The notes beneath the pieces were generated by a model. That model was not told the DNA's origin. It saw only the letters and a list, made by a program, of their open reading frames with translations, and searched no databases. Shown here piece after piece: positions 1 to 8,787 of a stretch of DNA of 64,000 nucleotides. Within the stretch, counting starts at the first letter, position 1; each line of letters opens with the position of its first letter. The translations under genes and the position numbers were made by a program. Source of the DNA: Hephaestia sp. MAHUQ-44. GTDB lineage: Bacteria; Pseudomonadota; Alphaproteobacteria; Sphingomonadales; Sphingomonadaceae. The stretch lies in assembly GCF_023806085.1 (NCBI RefSeq), contig NZ_JAMSLX010000001.1, positions 62,001 through 126,000 on the forward strand. The letters run 5' to 3'.

Positions 1-604
1 GCAGGCGACGCTCAACCTCAATTCGGCGTCCGGCTTCTATGTCGGCACCTTCGTCTCGACGATCGACGGCAAGGTCTCGCTGCCGGGCTATGGCGGCGGC
101 GAGATCGATCTGTACGGCGGCTATGCCAAAACGATGTCGAACGGCATCGGGGTCGATGTCGGGCTGCTCTATTATTATTATCCCGATCACGCCCGCGGTC
201 TCAACACCGACTATTTCGAGCCTTATGCCTCGATCAGCTACACGATCGGCCCGGTTTCGGCGGAACTGGGCGGCACCTATGCCTGGGGCGGCCAGAAGGG
301 CCTCGATTTCACCACCGGCAATGACGACAATCTCTACCTTTACGGTGAGGCGTCGCTCGGCATCCCCTCGACCCCGATCACGCTCAAGGGGCATGTCGGC
401 CACACCAAGGGGGCGCTCGGGCTCTACAACCCGCTTCCGGGCGATGACAAATATTGGGATTGGTCGGTCTCCGCCACCGCGACCGGCGGCCCGCTCACGG
501 TCGGGGTAAGCTATCTCGACACCGACATTTCCAACGCCGGCGGTTTCGCACAGCGGCACGGCCGCGGCGCGACCGTGCTGGGTTCGGTCGGCGTCGCCTT
601 CTGA
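1..604 (+). CDS. TorF-family putative outer-membrane porin (5' truncated)
   Basis: This is the C-terminal part of a gene that enters from the left edge; the reading frame is open from base 2 and ends at TGA 602-604. The roughly 200 visible residues alternate polar and hydrophobic positions with many Gly, Tyr and Asp, as in beta-barrel strands (for example SASGFYVGTFVST and DLYGGYAKT), and the protein ends in VGVAF, a terminal aromatic residue typical of outer-membrane barrels. The pattern matches the TorF/TIGR02001 family of small putative porins, which in sphingomonads often lie near nitrogen or tetrapyrrole-related genes. The signal peptide and start lie outside the window. The substrate is unknown. 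An internal ATG at 134 is not the start, because homologous-looking strand sequence continues upstream of it. Confidence 0.8.
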   Translation, partial: QATLNLNSASGFYVGTFVSTIDGKVSLPGYGGGEIDLYGGYAKTMSNGIGVDVGLLYYYYPDHARGLNTDYFEPYASISYTIGPVSAELGGTYAWGGQKGLDFTTGNDDNLYLYGEASLGIPSTPITLKGHVGHTKGALGLYNPLPGDDKYWDWSVSATATGGPLTVGVSYLDTDISNAGGFAQRHGRGATVLGSVGVAF

Positions 605-610
605 ATCAAG

Positions 611-640
611 AACGGGGAGCGGCACCGGCCGCTCCCCGTT
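611..640. terminator. Bidirectional hairpin terminator
   Basis: A perfect 12-bp stem (611-622 with 629-640) and a 6-nt loop, CACCGG, lie seven bases after the porin stop. The stem begins AACGGGGAGCGG and the downstream arm ends in GTT. It sits between convergent genes, so it probably ends transcription from both sides. The CGGCACCGG core is shared with the GCGGCACCGGCCCGCTCC repeat family seen elsewhere in the window, so it may be a reduced copy of that repeat used as a terminator. Confidence 0.75.
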
Positions 641-668
641 TAATCGTTCATCGCGGGCAACAGGAGCC

Positions 669-1079
669 TCAGGGCGTGGTCGTGCGCGCGCTCTGGCCGT
701 CGCCTTCGGGCGCGGCGACGATGTCGCGTGTCGTGCTGCCCTTGTCGACGACATTGGTTCCGGCATCGCCCACCGCCGAACGGATACCCGGATCGGCCTG
801 ATTGCGCCCGGCTTCGCTCAGCGTCGTGGCTTCGGCGGCGCTACGCGCGGCGGGGCCGCCGAACATCGCGTCGAGCGCCTGCTGGCTCGGGTTGTTGTCC
901 TGCGGGCGCGGCGCGCCGGGCTGCGGCGGCACCAGCGCGAAGCTGGGCGGAATGACGAGCGGCGCCTGGCGCGCGACCGCGAATTCGTTGGGCCCGCCGC
1001 CGAGGCGACGGCTGCCGCCGCAACTCGCGAGCAGCCCGGCCACCGCAAACGCGGCGGCAATCGGCACGATCTTACGCAT
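669..1079 (-). CDS. DUF3035 lipoprotein (BamF-like)
   Basis: A 136-residue protein with a lipoprotein signal peptide (residues 1-20, lipobox LLASC, Gly at +2), followed by a low-complexity region rich in Pro, Ala and Gly. The motif QAPLVIPPSFALVPPQPGAPRP is characteristic in kind of DUF3035 proteins, which are annotated in some alphaproteobacteria as the BamF lipoprotein of the outer-membrane beta-barrel assembly machine; that function is known from Caulobacter-type systems and is inferred here. Its ATG overlaps the 3' end of lspA by 8 bp, so it is translated with the signal peptidase that would mature it. It is the last gene of the ribF-ileS-lspA run. The 3' half has no recognisable domain. 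Confidence 0.75.
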   Translation of the reverse strand: MRKIVPIAAAFAVAGLLASCGGSRRLGGGPNEFAVARQAPLVIPPSFALVPPQPGAPRPQDNNPSQQALDAMFGGPAARSAAEATTLSEAGRNQADPGIRSAVGDAGTNVVDKGSTTRDIVAAPEGDGQSARTTTP

Positions 1080-1587
1080 TCACATTCTCCACAGAAGCTG
1101 GCGATTTCGGCTTTTCGCGGACCAGGAGCGCCCGGACCAACAGGATCAACACGCCTATCGTAATCGCCGCGTCGGCGACATTGAAGACCAAAAACGGGCT
1201 CCACTCACCGAAGTGCAGATCGGCGAAATCGGTGACATAGCCCAACCGCACGCGATCGAGGATATTGCCCAGCGCGCCGCCCAGCACCATGCCGAGCGCG
1301 ATCAGATCGGCACGATGCCGCTCGCGCAGCATCCAGACCGCAACCCCGATCGCGATCCCGACCGTGAGGACGACCAGCGCCCAGCGCGCCGCATCGCTGC
1401 TCGCGGGCAGCAACCCCAGCGACACCCCGACATTGGGCACGAAGCGCAGCCGGAAGATCGGCAGCACGTCCATCATATCGCCGAGCTGGCGGATGCCGAG
1501 CCCCTGCGTGACGACCCATTTGACGATCTGATCGACCACGAACACGACCAGCGCGACGATCGGGCCCCACCAGCGGATATTCTTCAC
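1072..1587 (-). CDS. lspA: Lipoprotein signal peptidase II
   Basis: A 171-residue inner-membrane aspartyl protease that cleaves signal peptides of prolipoproteins after diacylglyceryl transfer. Four hydrophobic segments are visible. The two family signatures are present: GNILDRVRLGYVTDF in the middle and VFNVADAAI near the C terminus, which carry the two catalytic Asp residues. The start chosen is GTG at 1587, overlapping the ileS stop as GTGA; it gives the normal family length, while the longer open frame upstream runs inside ileS. The gene follows ileS directly and is followed with overlap by a lipoprotein gene. ileS-lspA adjacency is widespread in bacteria. The window encodes at least five other proteins with lipoboxes that would be its substrates. 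Confidence 0.95.
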   Translation of the reverse strand: MKNIRWWGPIVALVVFVVDQIVKWVVTQGLGIRQLGDMMDVLPIFRLRFVPNVGVSLGLLPASSDAARWALVVLTVGIAIGVAVWMLRERHRADLIALGMVLGGALGNILDRVRLGYVTDFADLHFGEWSPFLVFNVADAAITIGVLILLVRALLVREKPKSPASVENVNA

Positions 1588-4472
1588 GACACCACCTCCG
1601 TGCAGCGATCGCACAAGGCGCCGTCCTCGACGACCTCGGGCAGCAGCCGCCAGCAGCGGCCGCATTTGTGATAATCGGTATGCGCCACCGACACGCTATC
1701 CCCTTGCCGCACTGTCGCGACGATGAACACCTCGGCAAGGCTGGCGGCATCGAGCGGCAGCTCGGGCACGCTCACCTCGGCTTCGAGGCTCGATCGGATC
1801 ACCTTTTCGCGCCTGAGCGGCTCGATCGCCTCGGTCACCGTCTCGCGCAGCCGCCGCACATCGTCCCAATTGGTGCCGATCGCCTGATCGCCGGGAAGCG
1901 CCGGCAGCTCGGGCCATTCGAGGAAATGCACCGAGCCGTCGTCGCTCGGGAAACGCGCCTGCCACACTTCCTCGGCCGTAAAGACGAGGATCGGCGCCGC
2001 ATAGCGCACTAGCGCGTGGAACAGCACGTCGAACACCGTCCGCGCGGCGCGGCGCTTGATGCCGTCGGCGGCATCGCAATAGAGGCTATCCTTGCGGATA
2101 TCGAAATAGAAGGCCGACAGATCGTCCTGCGCAAAGTCAGTGAGCCGCCGCAAATAGCGGTTGAACTCATATTTCTCCGCCGCGTCGCGCAGATCGGCGT
2201 CGAGCCGCCCGAGCAGCGTCAGCACATAGCGTTCAAGCTCGGGCATCGCGCGCACGGCGATCTTCTCGGCGTCGGTGAAGCCGTCGAGCGCGCCGAGCAG
2301 ATAGCGGAAGGTGTTGCGCAGCTTGCGATACGCGTCCGAGGTGGTGCCGAGCACCTCCTTGCCGATCCGCACATCCTCGAAATAATCGGTCTGCGCGACC
2401 CACATGCGCAGGATATCGGCGCCCGATTCGCCGATCACCTTCAGCGGATCGACGACATTGCCGAGGCTCTTGGACATCTTGCGGCCCTGCCCATCGAGCG
2501 CGAAGCCGTGGGTGAGCACCGCGTCATACGGTGCCCGGCCGCGCGTGCCGCAGCTTTCGAGCAGGCTCGACTGGAACCAGCCGCGATGCTGATCCGAACC
2601 TTCGAGATAAAGGTCCGCGCGCGTCCCCTCGCCATAGCGCGCTTCGATCACGAAGGCGTGGGTGCTACCCGAATCGAACCACACATCGAGAATGTCGTGC
2701 TGCGGTTCGTAATCGGCGAGATCGTATTCGGCGCCGAGCAGCGCCTGATGATCGCCGGTGAACCACGCATCGGCCCCGCCCTCGCGAAAGGCCGCGACGA
2801 TCCGCGCGTTGACGGCGGCATCGTTGAGATACTCGCCGGTCGCTCGGTTGACGTAGAGCGCGATCGGCACCCCCCAGGCGCGCTGGCGCGAGATCACCCA
2901 ATCGGGGCGCCCTTCGACCATCGACCGGATGCGGTTCTGCGATCGCGCGGGCACCCATTGCGTCCGCTCGATCGCGTCGAGCGCGGTTTCGCGGAGCGTA
3001 GCGCCGTTCTCTCCCCTCCCGCTTGCGGGAGGGGCCGGGGGAGGGCTTGTCAGGGAAGCAGCACCGCCAGCGAACAGCCCCTCCCCTTGCCCCTCCCGCA
3101 AGCGGGCGGGGGATTCCGACGCGCTACGGTCCATCGGGATGAACCATTGCGGCGTGGCGCGGAAGATGACCTTGGCCTTCGACCGCCACGAATGCGGATA
3201 GCTATGCGCGAAATCGTCGGTCGCCGCGAGCAGCGCCCCGGCCGCGCGCAGATCCGAACAGATCGGCCCGTCGGCCGCGACGAACTTCTTGTTGATGACG
3301 CTGCCCTGCCCACCGAGCCACGCCCAATCCGCGCGATACATGCCCCCGGCATCGACCGCGAACACCGGATCGATCCCGTGCGCCTTGCACAGCAGGAAAT
3401 CGTCCTCGCCATGATCGGGCGCCATATGGACAAGCCCGGTCCCCGCATCGGTGGTGACGAAATCGCCGGGCAGGAACGGCCGCGGCTTGGCGAAGAACCC
3501 GCCGAGATGGTGCATCGGGTGGCGGGCGGTGGCGCCGGCGAGATCAGAACCCTTGCCTGTCCATACAACGACCCAACCTTTGCCTTCAGACAACCAAGGG
3601 GACTGAGCCGCTCGCTCCGCTGTGTCGTTCCAAAGATCAAGGGCCGTTACGAATACGCGATCGCCGGCGCGCATCGCAACGTACTCGATCTCCGGCCCAT
3701 AGCTCAGCGCCTGATTCACCGGGATCGTCCACGGCGTCGTCGTCCAGATCACCGCATGCGCGCCGACCAGTTCGGGCGCGTTCGGCGCCTCGACGATCTC
3801 GAACGCGACGTCGATCTGGGTCGACACCACGTCCTCATATTCGACCTCGGCCTCGGCGAGTGCGGTCTTTTCGACCGGCGACCACATCACCGGCTTGGCG
3901 CCGCGATAGATCTGGCCGCTCTCGGCGAATTTGAGCAATTCGCCGACGATCGCGGCCTCGGCCTCGAACTTCATCGTCAGATACGGATCGGCCCAATCGC
4001 CCATCACCCCCAGCCGCTCGAACTGCGCGCGCTGCACCGCGACCCATTTTTCGGCATAGGCGCGACATTCGGCTCGGAACTGCGCGACCGGCACCTCGTC
4101 CTTGTTCAGCTTCTTGGCGCGATAGGCTTCCTCGACCTTCCACTCGATCGGCAGGCCGTGGCAATCCCAGCCGGGCACATAGGGCGCGTCGCGGCCCATC
4201 AGCGATCGGCTGCGGACGATGATGTCCTTCAGCACCTTGTTCATCGCATGGCCCATATGGATGTCGCCATTGGCGTAGGGCGGGCCATCGTGGAGGATGA
4301 AGCGCTTGCGGTCGGCGCGTTGCTCGCGCAGCCGCTGGTAAAGCTGGATCTTCTGCCAGCGTTCGAGAATGCCGGGTTCCTTGGCGGCGAGCCCCGCCTT
4401 CATCGGGAAGTCGGTCTTCGGCAGGAAGACGGTGTCGCGCCAGTCGCGCGTGGTGTCGGATGCGTCGGTCAT
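1584..4472 (-). CDS. ileS: Isoleucyl-tRNA synthetase with an in-frame repeat insertion
   Basis: A class I aminoacyl-tRNA synthetase of 962 residues that charges tRNA-Ile and edits valine. Visible signatures are the HIGH-type motif GDIHMGHAMNK near residue 70, the catalytic KMSKS within GQGRKMSKSLGN, a CP1 editing domain between them, and a C-terminal zinc knuckle with CGRCW and LCDRC. The start MTDASDTTRDW at 4472 was preferred to one 11 codons upstream because it matches the usual N terminus. Residues about 453-488 do not belong to the family: after FIPMDR and before LRETALDAIERTQW the reading frame passes through a palindromic repeat (3010-3113) that adds some 35 residues rich in Gly, Pro and Arg. 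The frame is kept, so the enzyme is presumably active with a surface loop. It is co-oriented with ribF and overlaps lspA. Confidence 0.95.
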   Translation of the reverse strand: MTDASDTTRDWRDTVFLPKTDFPMKAGLAAKEPGILERWQKIQLYQRLREQRADRKRFILHDGPPYANGDIHMGHAMNKVLKDIIVRSRSLMGRDAPYVPGWDCHGLPIEWKVEEAYRAKKLNKDEVPVAQFRAECRAYAEKWVAVQRAQFERLGVMGDWADPYLTMKFEAEAAIVGELLKFAESGQIYRGAKPVMWSPVEKTALAEAEVEYEDVVSTQIDVAFEIVEAPNAPELVGAHAVIWTTTPWTIPVNQALSYGPEIEYVAMRAGDRVFVTALDLWNDTAERAAQSPWLSEGKGWVVVWTGKGSDLAGATARHPMHHLGGFFAKPRPFLPGDFVTTDAGTGLVHMAPDHGEDDFLLCKAHGIDPVFAVDAGGMYRADWAWLGGQGSVINKKFVAADGPICSDLRAAGALLAATDDFAHSYPHSWRSKAKVIFRATPQWFIPMDRSASESPARLREGQGEGLFAGGAASLTSPPPAPPASGRGENGATLRETALDAIERTQWVPARSQNRIRSMVEGRPDWVISRQRAWGVPIALYVNRATGEYLNDAAVNARIVAAFREGGADAWFTGDHQALLGAEYDLADYEPQHDILDVWFDSGSTHAFVIEARYGEGTRADLYLEGSDQHRGWFQSSLLESCGTRGRAPYDAVLTHGFALDGQGRKMSKSLGNVVDPLKVIGESGADILRMWVAQTDYFEDVRIGKEVLGTTSDAYRKLRNTFRYLLGALDGFTDAEKIAVRAMPELERYVLTLLGRLDADLRDAAEKYEFNRYLRRLTDFAQDDLSAFYFDIRKDSLYCDAADGIKRRAARTVFDVLFHALVRYAAPILVFTAEEVWQARFPSDDGSVHFLEWPELPALPGDQAIGTNWDDVRRLRETVTEAIEPLRREKVIRSSLEAEVSVPELPLDAASLAEVFIVATVRQGDSVSVAHTDYHKCGRCWRLLPEVVEDGALCDRCTEVVS
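3010..3113. repeat. Palindromic repeat inserted in frame in ileS (family R1)
   Basis: Two inverted arms of about 40 bases (3010-3050 and 3074-3113) flank a short variable loop. Each arm holds its own smaller palindrome, CCCTCCCGC-TT-GCGGGAGGG, followed by a GGGGGAGGG box. Read in the ileS direction it encodes a 35-residue peptide containing SPARLREGQGEGL and TSPPPAPPASGRGE. The copy at 54536-54641 in glyS has the same structure and encodes a related peptide of the same length. Confidence 0.9.
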
Positions 4473-4541
4473 GAGTTTTCGCGCCTTAGCGGAGTGTCGC
4501 GGCAAGGGGAACAGGCATCGCCGGGCGCGGTCGGAACCGGC

Positions 4542-5480
4542 TCACCGCGCAGAGAGGCTCGCGAGTATCGTCCGCGCCCGATCGCAATCGGCCTGCATCT
4601 GGACGGTGAGCGCGTCGAGGCTGTCGAACTTCGCCTCGGGGCGGAGGAATTCGATCAATTCGACCTCGAGTCGCTGGCCGTAAAGATCGCCCGTGAAATC
4701 GAAGAAAAAGGGTTCGAGCAGTTCCTTGGGCGGATCGAAGCTCGGCCGCACGCCAAGGTTGGCCGCCCCATCGAGCACGCGCCCGTCGGCCAGCCGCCCG
4801 CGCACCGCATAGATGCCGTAACGTGGCCGCAGATAGGGGCCGAGCGCCACATTGGCGGTGGGGTAACCGAGCGCGCGGCCGCGCTTGTCGCCATGTTCGA
4901 CCGCGCCCTCAATCGCGAACGGCCGCGTCAGCAGCGCCGCGGCCCCGCGCGGATCGCCCGCCTGAAGCAAATCGCGGATACGGCTCGACGACACCACCGC
5001 GCCGCCCGCCATCACCGCGCCCACCGTATCGACCGAAAAGCCGAGCGCCGCGCCCATTTCGGTCAGCATCCGCACATCGCCGCCGCGCTTGTAGCCGAAG
5101 GTGAAATCCTCGCCGGTCACCACCCCGCCCGCGCCGATCGCCGCGATCAACCGCTCGCGCACGAACCCGTCGGCCGACAGCCCGGCCAGCGCGGCGTCGA
5201 AATGGAAGACGAGCATCGCATCGGCCCCCGCCGCGGCGAACAGCGCCTGCCGCTGGTCGAGCGTGGTCAGCCGGAACGGCGGCAGATCGGGCTTGAAGAA
5301 GCGGGCGGGGTGCGGATCGAAGGTCGCGACCAGCGCAGGCCGCCCCTCGGCGCGGGCGCGCGCGACCGCACGGCCCACCACTGCCTGATGCCCCGCGTGA
5401 AAACCGTCGAAATTGCCGAGCGCGACGATCCCCCCGCGCAACGCCGCGGGCACCGCCGAGCCGCCATCCAGCCGCTCCAT
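4542..5480 (-). CDS. ribF: Bifunctional riboflavin kinase / FAD synthetase
   Basis: A 312-residue enzyme that phosphorylates riboflavin to FMN and adenylates FMN to FAD. The N-terminal nucleotidyltransferase domain shows GNFDGFHAGHQAV (HxGH-like nucleotide-binding motif) and FDPHPARFF; a SSSRIRDLL motif follows. The C-terminal flavokinase domain shows RALGYPTANV and YGIYAVRG, the ATP and flavin-binding signatures. The start MERLDGGSAVPAALRGG at 5480 was chosen because the extra 17 residues of the longer open frame look non-coding and the family begins close to this point. It lies between folA and ileS on the same strand, with a 69-bp gap to ileS; ribF-ileS-lspA order is common in bacteria. 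Confidence 0.95.
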   Translation of the reverse strand: MERLDGGSAVPAALRGGIVALGNFDGFHAGHQAVVGRAVARARAEGRPALVATFDPHPARFFKPDLPPFRLTTLDQRQALFAAAGADAMLVFHFDAALAGLSADGFVRERLIAAIGAGGVVTGEDFTFGYKRGGDVRMLTEMGAALGFSVDTVGAVMAGGAVVSSSRIRDLLQAGDPRGAAALLTRPFAIEGAVEHGDKRGRALGYPTANVALGPYLRPRYGIYAVRGRLADGRVLDGAANLGVRPSFDPPKELLEPFFFDFTGDLYGQRLEVELIEFLRPEAKFDSLDALTVQMQADCDRARTILASLSAR

Positions 5481-5531
5481 CGGCCGCGCTATAGGGGGGT
5501 GCGCCCGTCCATGCCAGCCCCCGGCGTGCAC

Positions 5532-6002
5532 TCAGCCGCGCACCAATGTCACGAAACTGTACGCCGGGCGACCGCCCTCGGCCTCATGGTCCTCACGCAG
5601 CGTCTCGCGCCACGCATCGTCGAACGGCGGCACGATCGCGTCACCGGCGGGCGTCGCATGAACCTCGGTCAGCTCGATTCGTTCGGCGCGATCGAGGAAC
5701 AGCGCGAAAATCTCCGCGCCGCCGATCACGGCCGCATCGCCGCCGGTCAGCCGCAGCGCCTGCCCCGGCGTGTGCGCCAGCTCGGCGCCCTCGGCGCGCC
5801 ACTGCGCGTCGCGGGTCAGCACGATGTGCCGCCGGCCGGGGAGCGGGCTGGGGAAGCTCTCGAAGGTCTTGCGGCCCATGATCATCGGCCGCCCCATCGT
5901 CAGCGCCTTGAACCGCCTGAGATCAGCAGGCAGCCGCCACGGCAACCCACCGTCCCGACCGATGACGCCATTCTCGGCCCGCGCGAGCACCAGCGTAATC
6001 AA
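5532..6002 (-). CDS. folA: Dihydrofolate reductase, TTG start
   Basis: A 156-residue NADPH-dependent enzyme that regenerates tetrahydrofolate from dihydrofolate. Family motifs are visible: [22 protein letters not shown] with the substrate-binding acidic and aromatic residues, [14 protein letters not shown], and VIGGAEIF (the GG cofactor loop). The start is TTG, overlapping the thyA stop as TTGA; the next Met is too far inside to give a whole domain. The coupling makes sense, because thymidylate synthase produces the dihydrofolate that this enzyme reduces. Translational coupling is inferred from the 4-base overlap. Confidence 0.95.
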   Translation of the reverse strand: MITLVLARAENGVIGRDGGLPWRLPADLRRFKALTMGRPMIMGRKTFESFPSPLPGRRHIVLTRDAQWRAEGAELAHTPGQALRLTGGDAAVIGGAEIFALFLDRAERIELTEVHATPAGDAIVPPFDDAWRETLREDHEAEGGRPAYSFVTLVRG

Positions 6003-6793
6003 ACCGCCACCGGTGCCTTGATATGCGCCTGCGCTTCATAGCCCACGAGCTGGAAATCCTCGTAATCATAGGCATCGATCGCCTCGGCGCGCCGCGCGAT
6101 CTCGAGCCGCGGCAATGGCCCCGGCGTGCGCGCCAATTGTTCGCGCGCCTGATCGAGATGGTTCGAATAAAGGTGGCAATCGCCGCCGGTCCAGATGAAC
6201 TCGCCGACCTCCAGATCGCATTGCTGCGCGAGCATGTGGGTGAGCAGCGCATAGCTCGCGATGTTGAACGGCACGCCGAGGAAGATATCGGCCGAGCGTT
6301 GATAGAGTTGCAGGCTCAGCTTGCCGTTCGCGACATGCGTCTGGAACAGGCAATGACACGGTGCGAGCGCCATCGCGTGCAGATCGCCGGGGTTCCACGC
6401 GCTCACGATCTGGCGCCGCGACGCCGGATTGGTGCGGATCTGCTGGATCAGCTCGGCAATCTGGTCGATCCGGCGGCCGTCCGCCGTCACCCAGTCGCGC
6501 CATTGCTTGCCATAGACGGGGCCGAGATTACCCTTCTCGTCGGCCCATTCGTCCCAGATGCCCACCTTGCGTTCCTGCAACCAGCGGACATTGGTGTCGC
6601 CGCGCAGGAACCAGAGCAATTCGACGATGATCGAGCGCAGATGCAGCTTCTTGGTGGTTAGCACCGGGAAACCGGCGGCGAGATCGAAGCGCATCTGCGC
6701 ACCGAACACCGATAGCGTGCCCACCCCGGTGCGGTCGTCCTGCCGCACGCCGGTATCGAGGATTCGCTGCATCAGATCGAGATATTGGCGCAT
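5999..6793 (-). CDS. thyA: Thymidylate synthase
   Basis: A 264-residue enzyme, the same length as the Escherichia coli protein, that methylates dUMP to dTMP with methylene-tetrahydrofolate and releases dihydrofolate. Visible signatures are [13 protein letters not shown] near the N terminus, [11 protein letters not shown], the active-site LAPCHCLFQ with the nucleophilic Cys, [17 protein letters not shown] and HLYSNHLDQ. The ATG at 6793 was chosen over a longer open frame because [13 protein letters not shown] is the typical N terminus. It overlaps folA by four bases and belongs to a folate/thymidylate pair. A 55-bp gap separates it from the upstream methyltransferase-like gene. Confidence 0.97.
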   Translation of the reverse strand: MRQYLDLMQRILDTGVRQDDRTGVGTLSVFGAQMRFDLAAGFPVLTTKKLHLRSIIVELLWFLRGDTNVRWLQERKVGIWDEWADEKGNLGPVYGKQWRDWVTADGRRIDQIAELIQQIRTNPASRRQIVSAWNPGDLHAMALAPCHCLFQTHVANGKLSLQLYQRSADIFLGVPFNIASYALLTHMLAQQCDLEVGEFIWTGGDCHLYSNHLDQAREQLARTPGPLPRLEIARRAEAIDAYDYEDFQLVGYEAQAHIKAPVAV

Positions 6794-6848
6794 CCGCAAC
6801 GCGTAGCGGCTTGCCACGCCCACGCCAAGCCGGTGGTGCGGGTGTCGG

Positions 6849-7586
6849 CTACCGGGCTTCGCGCTGGGTCCGATCGAGTCGGCACGGCTTGATTGCATCG
6901 GGCGCCGGCCGCGTACCCACGGCGCGGAACGCGGCGAGATAGCCCCCCGCCGAGGGCATCTGGCGCATCTCGACCAGTTCGTAGCCGACCGCGGCGAATT
7001 CGCACGTCAGCAGCTTGGGCGGCATCCCGTGATTCTGCGGCACGCGATCGGCATCGACGACGATGACCTCACCCTTGGCGGCAAGCGACGGCCGCAGCCG
7101 CCACAGAAACTCATAAGGCTGCTGGATCTCGTGATACATATGCACCATCAGCACGCGATCGAAGCTGTCGGGCGGCAGCTTGGGGTCGGCGGGCTCGCCC
7201 AGCCGGACGCTGACATTGTCGAGCCGCTCGCGCGCGACGCGTTCAGCGAGCGCATCGCGGACCTGCGGCATGATATCCTCGGCCAGCACGCGGCCTTCGG
7301 CGCCGACGCGGCTCGCCAGCCGGACGGTATAATAGCCTTGCCCCGCGCCGATATCGGCGACGGTCATGCCGGGTGCGATGCCGGCCTTGTCCATCACCTC
7401 GGTGGCTTCGTTGAGCCGGTCGCGTGCCTCCTCGGTCGACCAGCGGCTCGAGATGATCGTGGCGACGGGACGGTCGGCGTCGGGGAAAGTGCCGACATCC
7501 TCCTTCTCGTCATGCTTGATGAGCGGCGTCGAGCCGTCGCACGCCGCCAGCACGAGCGCGAGCCCGATGACGGCGGCGAGCTTCAT
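6849..7586 (-). CDS. Class I SAM-methyltransferase-fold lipoprotein
   Basis: A 245-residue protein with an N-terminal signal peptide ending in a lipobox, VLAAC (Cys16), then a Rossmann methyltransferase core with [16 protein letters not shown] (SAM-binding motif I) and an acidic [10 protein letters not shown] after strand 2. Asp follows the lipidated Cys, which in E. coli would retain the protein in the inner membrane. The combination is odd, since SAM is a cytoplasmic cofactor; the protein may act on something else outside the membrane, or the leader may not be exported. Similar predicted-lipoprotein methyltransferases occur in sphingomonads and xanthomonads, with no assigned substrate that I know of. 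Its ATG overlaps the prfB stop by four bases (ATGA). Confidence 0.8.
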   Translation of the reverse strand: MKLAAVIGLALVLAACDGSTPLIKHDEKEDVGTFPDADRPVATIISSRWSTEEARDRLNEATEVMDKAGIAPGMTVADIGAGQGYYTVRLASRVGAEGRVLAEDIMPQVRDALAERVARERLDNVSVRLGEPADPKLPPDSFDRVLMVHMYHEIQQPYEFLWRLRPSLAAKGEVIVVDADRVPQNHGMPPKLLTCEFAAVGYELVEMRQMPSAGGYLAAFRAVGTRPAPDAIKPCRLDRTQREAR

Positions 7587-8710
7587 TCGACGTCCTCGAC
7601 CTCGACCGTCTCGCCGGTCACGCGCTGCGACAAAGCGGCGGCCATGAATTCATCGAGATCGCCGTCGAGCACGTCGGACGGCGTCGGCGAGGTCATGCCG
7701 GTGCGCAGATCCTTCACCATCTGGTACGGCTGCAGGACGTACGACCGGATCTGATGCCCCCAGCCGATATCGGTCTTGCTCGCATTCTCCGCGTTCGCCG
7801 CCGCCTCGCGCTCCTGCAATTCGCGCTCGTAGAGCCGCGCGCGAAGCTGGTTGTACGCTTCGGCCTTGTTCTTGTGCTGCGAACGCTGGTTCTGGCACTG
7901 AACGACGATGCCGGTGGGCAGATGCGTGATCCGCACCGCCGAATCGGTGGTGTTGATGTGCTGCCCGCCCGCGCCCGACGCGCGATAGGTATCGATGCGC
8001 AGTTCGCTCTCGTTGATCTCGACCTCGATATTGTCGTCGATCACCGGATAGACCCACACGCTGGCAAAGCTGGTGTGGCGCCGCGCCGCGCTGTCATAAG
8101 GGCTGATCCGCACCAGGCGATGGACGCCGCTTTCGGTCTTGGCATAGCCATACGCATTCTCGCCCTTGAGCAGCAAGGTGGCGGATTTGATCCCCGCCTG
8201 CTCGCCCGAATGCTGGTCGATCAGTTCGACCTTCATGCCGTGGCGCTCGGCCCAGCGCGTATACATGCGCTGGAGCATCCCCGCCCAGTCCTGGCTTTCG
8301 GTGCCGCCGGCGCCCGAATTGACCTCGATATAGGTGTCGTTGCCATCGGCCTCGCCCGACAGCAGCGCCTTGACCTTGCTCTCGTTGGCCCGCGCGGCGA
8401 GCGCCCCCAGATTCTCGGTGCCCTCGACCGCCATGTCCTCATCGCCCTCGGCCTCGGCCATCTCGATCAGCTCGACGGTATCCGACAGCTCGGTCTCGAT
8501 GCCGCGCGTCGCGGTGATCGCCTCGTCGAGCCGCTGGCGCTCGCGCATCACCGCCTGGGCGAGCTTGGGGTCGTCCCACAGGGATTGATCTTCCACGCGG
8601 GCGTTCAATTCATCGAGGCGACGAAGCGCGCGATCCCAATCGAGGAAGCGGCGCAGCAGCGCCAGCGCCTCGTTGATCGTGTCGATATGGGCCTGCGCTT
8701 CGGCGCGCAT
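7583..8710 (-). CDS. prfB: Peptide chain release factor 2
   Basis: A 375-residue class I release factor that reads UGA and UAA and triggers peptide release. The GGQ catalytic motif lies at residues 248-250 within [17 protein letters not shown]. The stop-recognition tripeptide position reads SPY (203-205) where E. coli RF2 has SPF. The start [16 protein letters not shown] at 8710 was chosen by family length. Unlike E. coli prfB there is no internal UGA and no programmed frameshift: the frame is continuous through the N-terminal region. Its stop overlaps the next gene, so both are probably translated from one message. Confidence 0.95.
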   Translation of the reverse strand: MRAEAQAHIDTINEALALLRRFLDWDRALRRLDELNARVEDQSLWDDPKLAQAVMRERQRLDEAITATRGIETELSDTVELIEMAEAEGDEDMAVEGTENLGALAARANESKVKALLSGEADGNDTYIEVNSGAGGTESQDWAGMLQRMYTRWAERHGMKVELIDQHSGEQAGIKSATLLLKGENAYGYAKTESGVHRLVRISPYDSAARRHTSFASVWVYPVIDDNIEVEINESELRIDTYRASGAGGQHINTTDSAVRITHLPTGIVVQCQNQRSQHKNKAEAYNQLRARLYERELQEREAAANAENASKTDIGWGHQIRSYVLQPYQMVKDLRTGMTSPTPSDVLDGDLDEFMAAALSQRVTGETVEVEDVE

Positions 8711-8787
8711 TCGCTTCACTCCAGATACGTTAACCGTCACGCACGGAGCATATCCCCGTGCTCGCATGACGTAGTGCGGGCGCGCAC

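Noticed and set aside
2016..6041. A 1341-residue open frame on the plus strand
   Set aside because: It is antisense to ileS, ribF and folA, which have full family motifs; its residue content (His, Arg, Asp, Glu) is typical of the complement of GC-rich genes.
8600..8710. Programmed frameshift at the start of prfB
   Set aside because: The frame is open without an internal UGA from the chosen start, so no frameshift is required.
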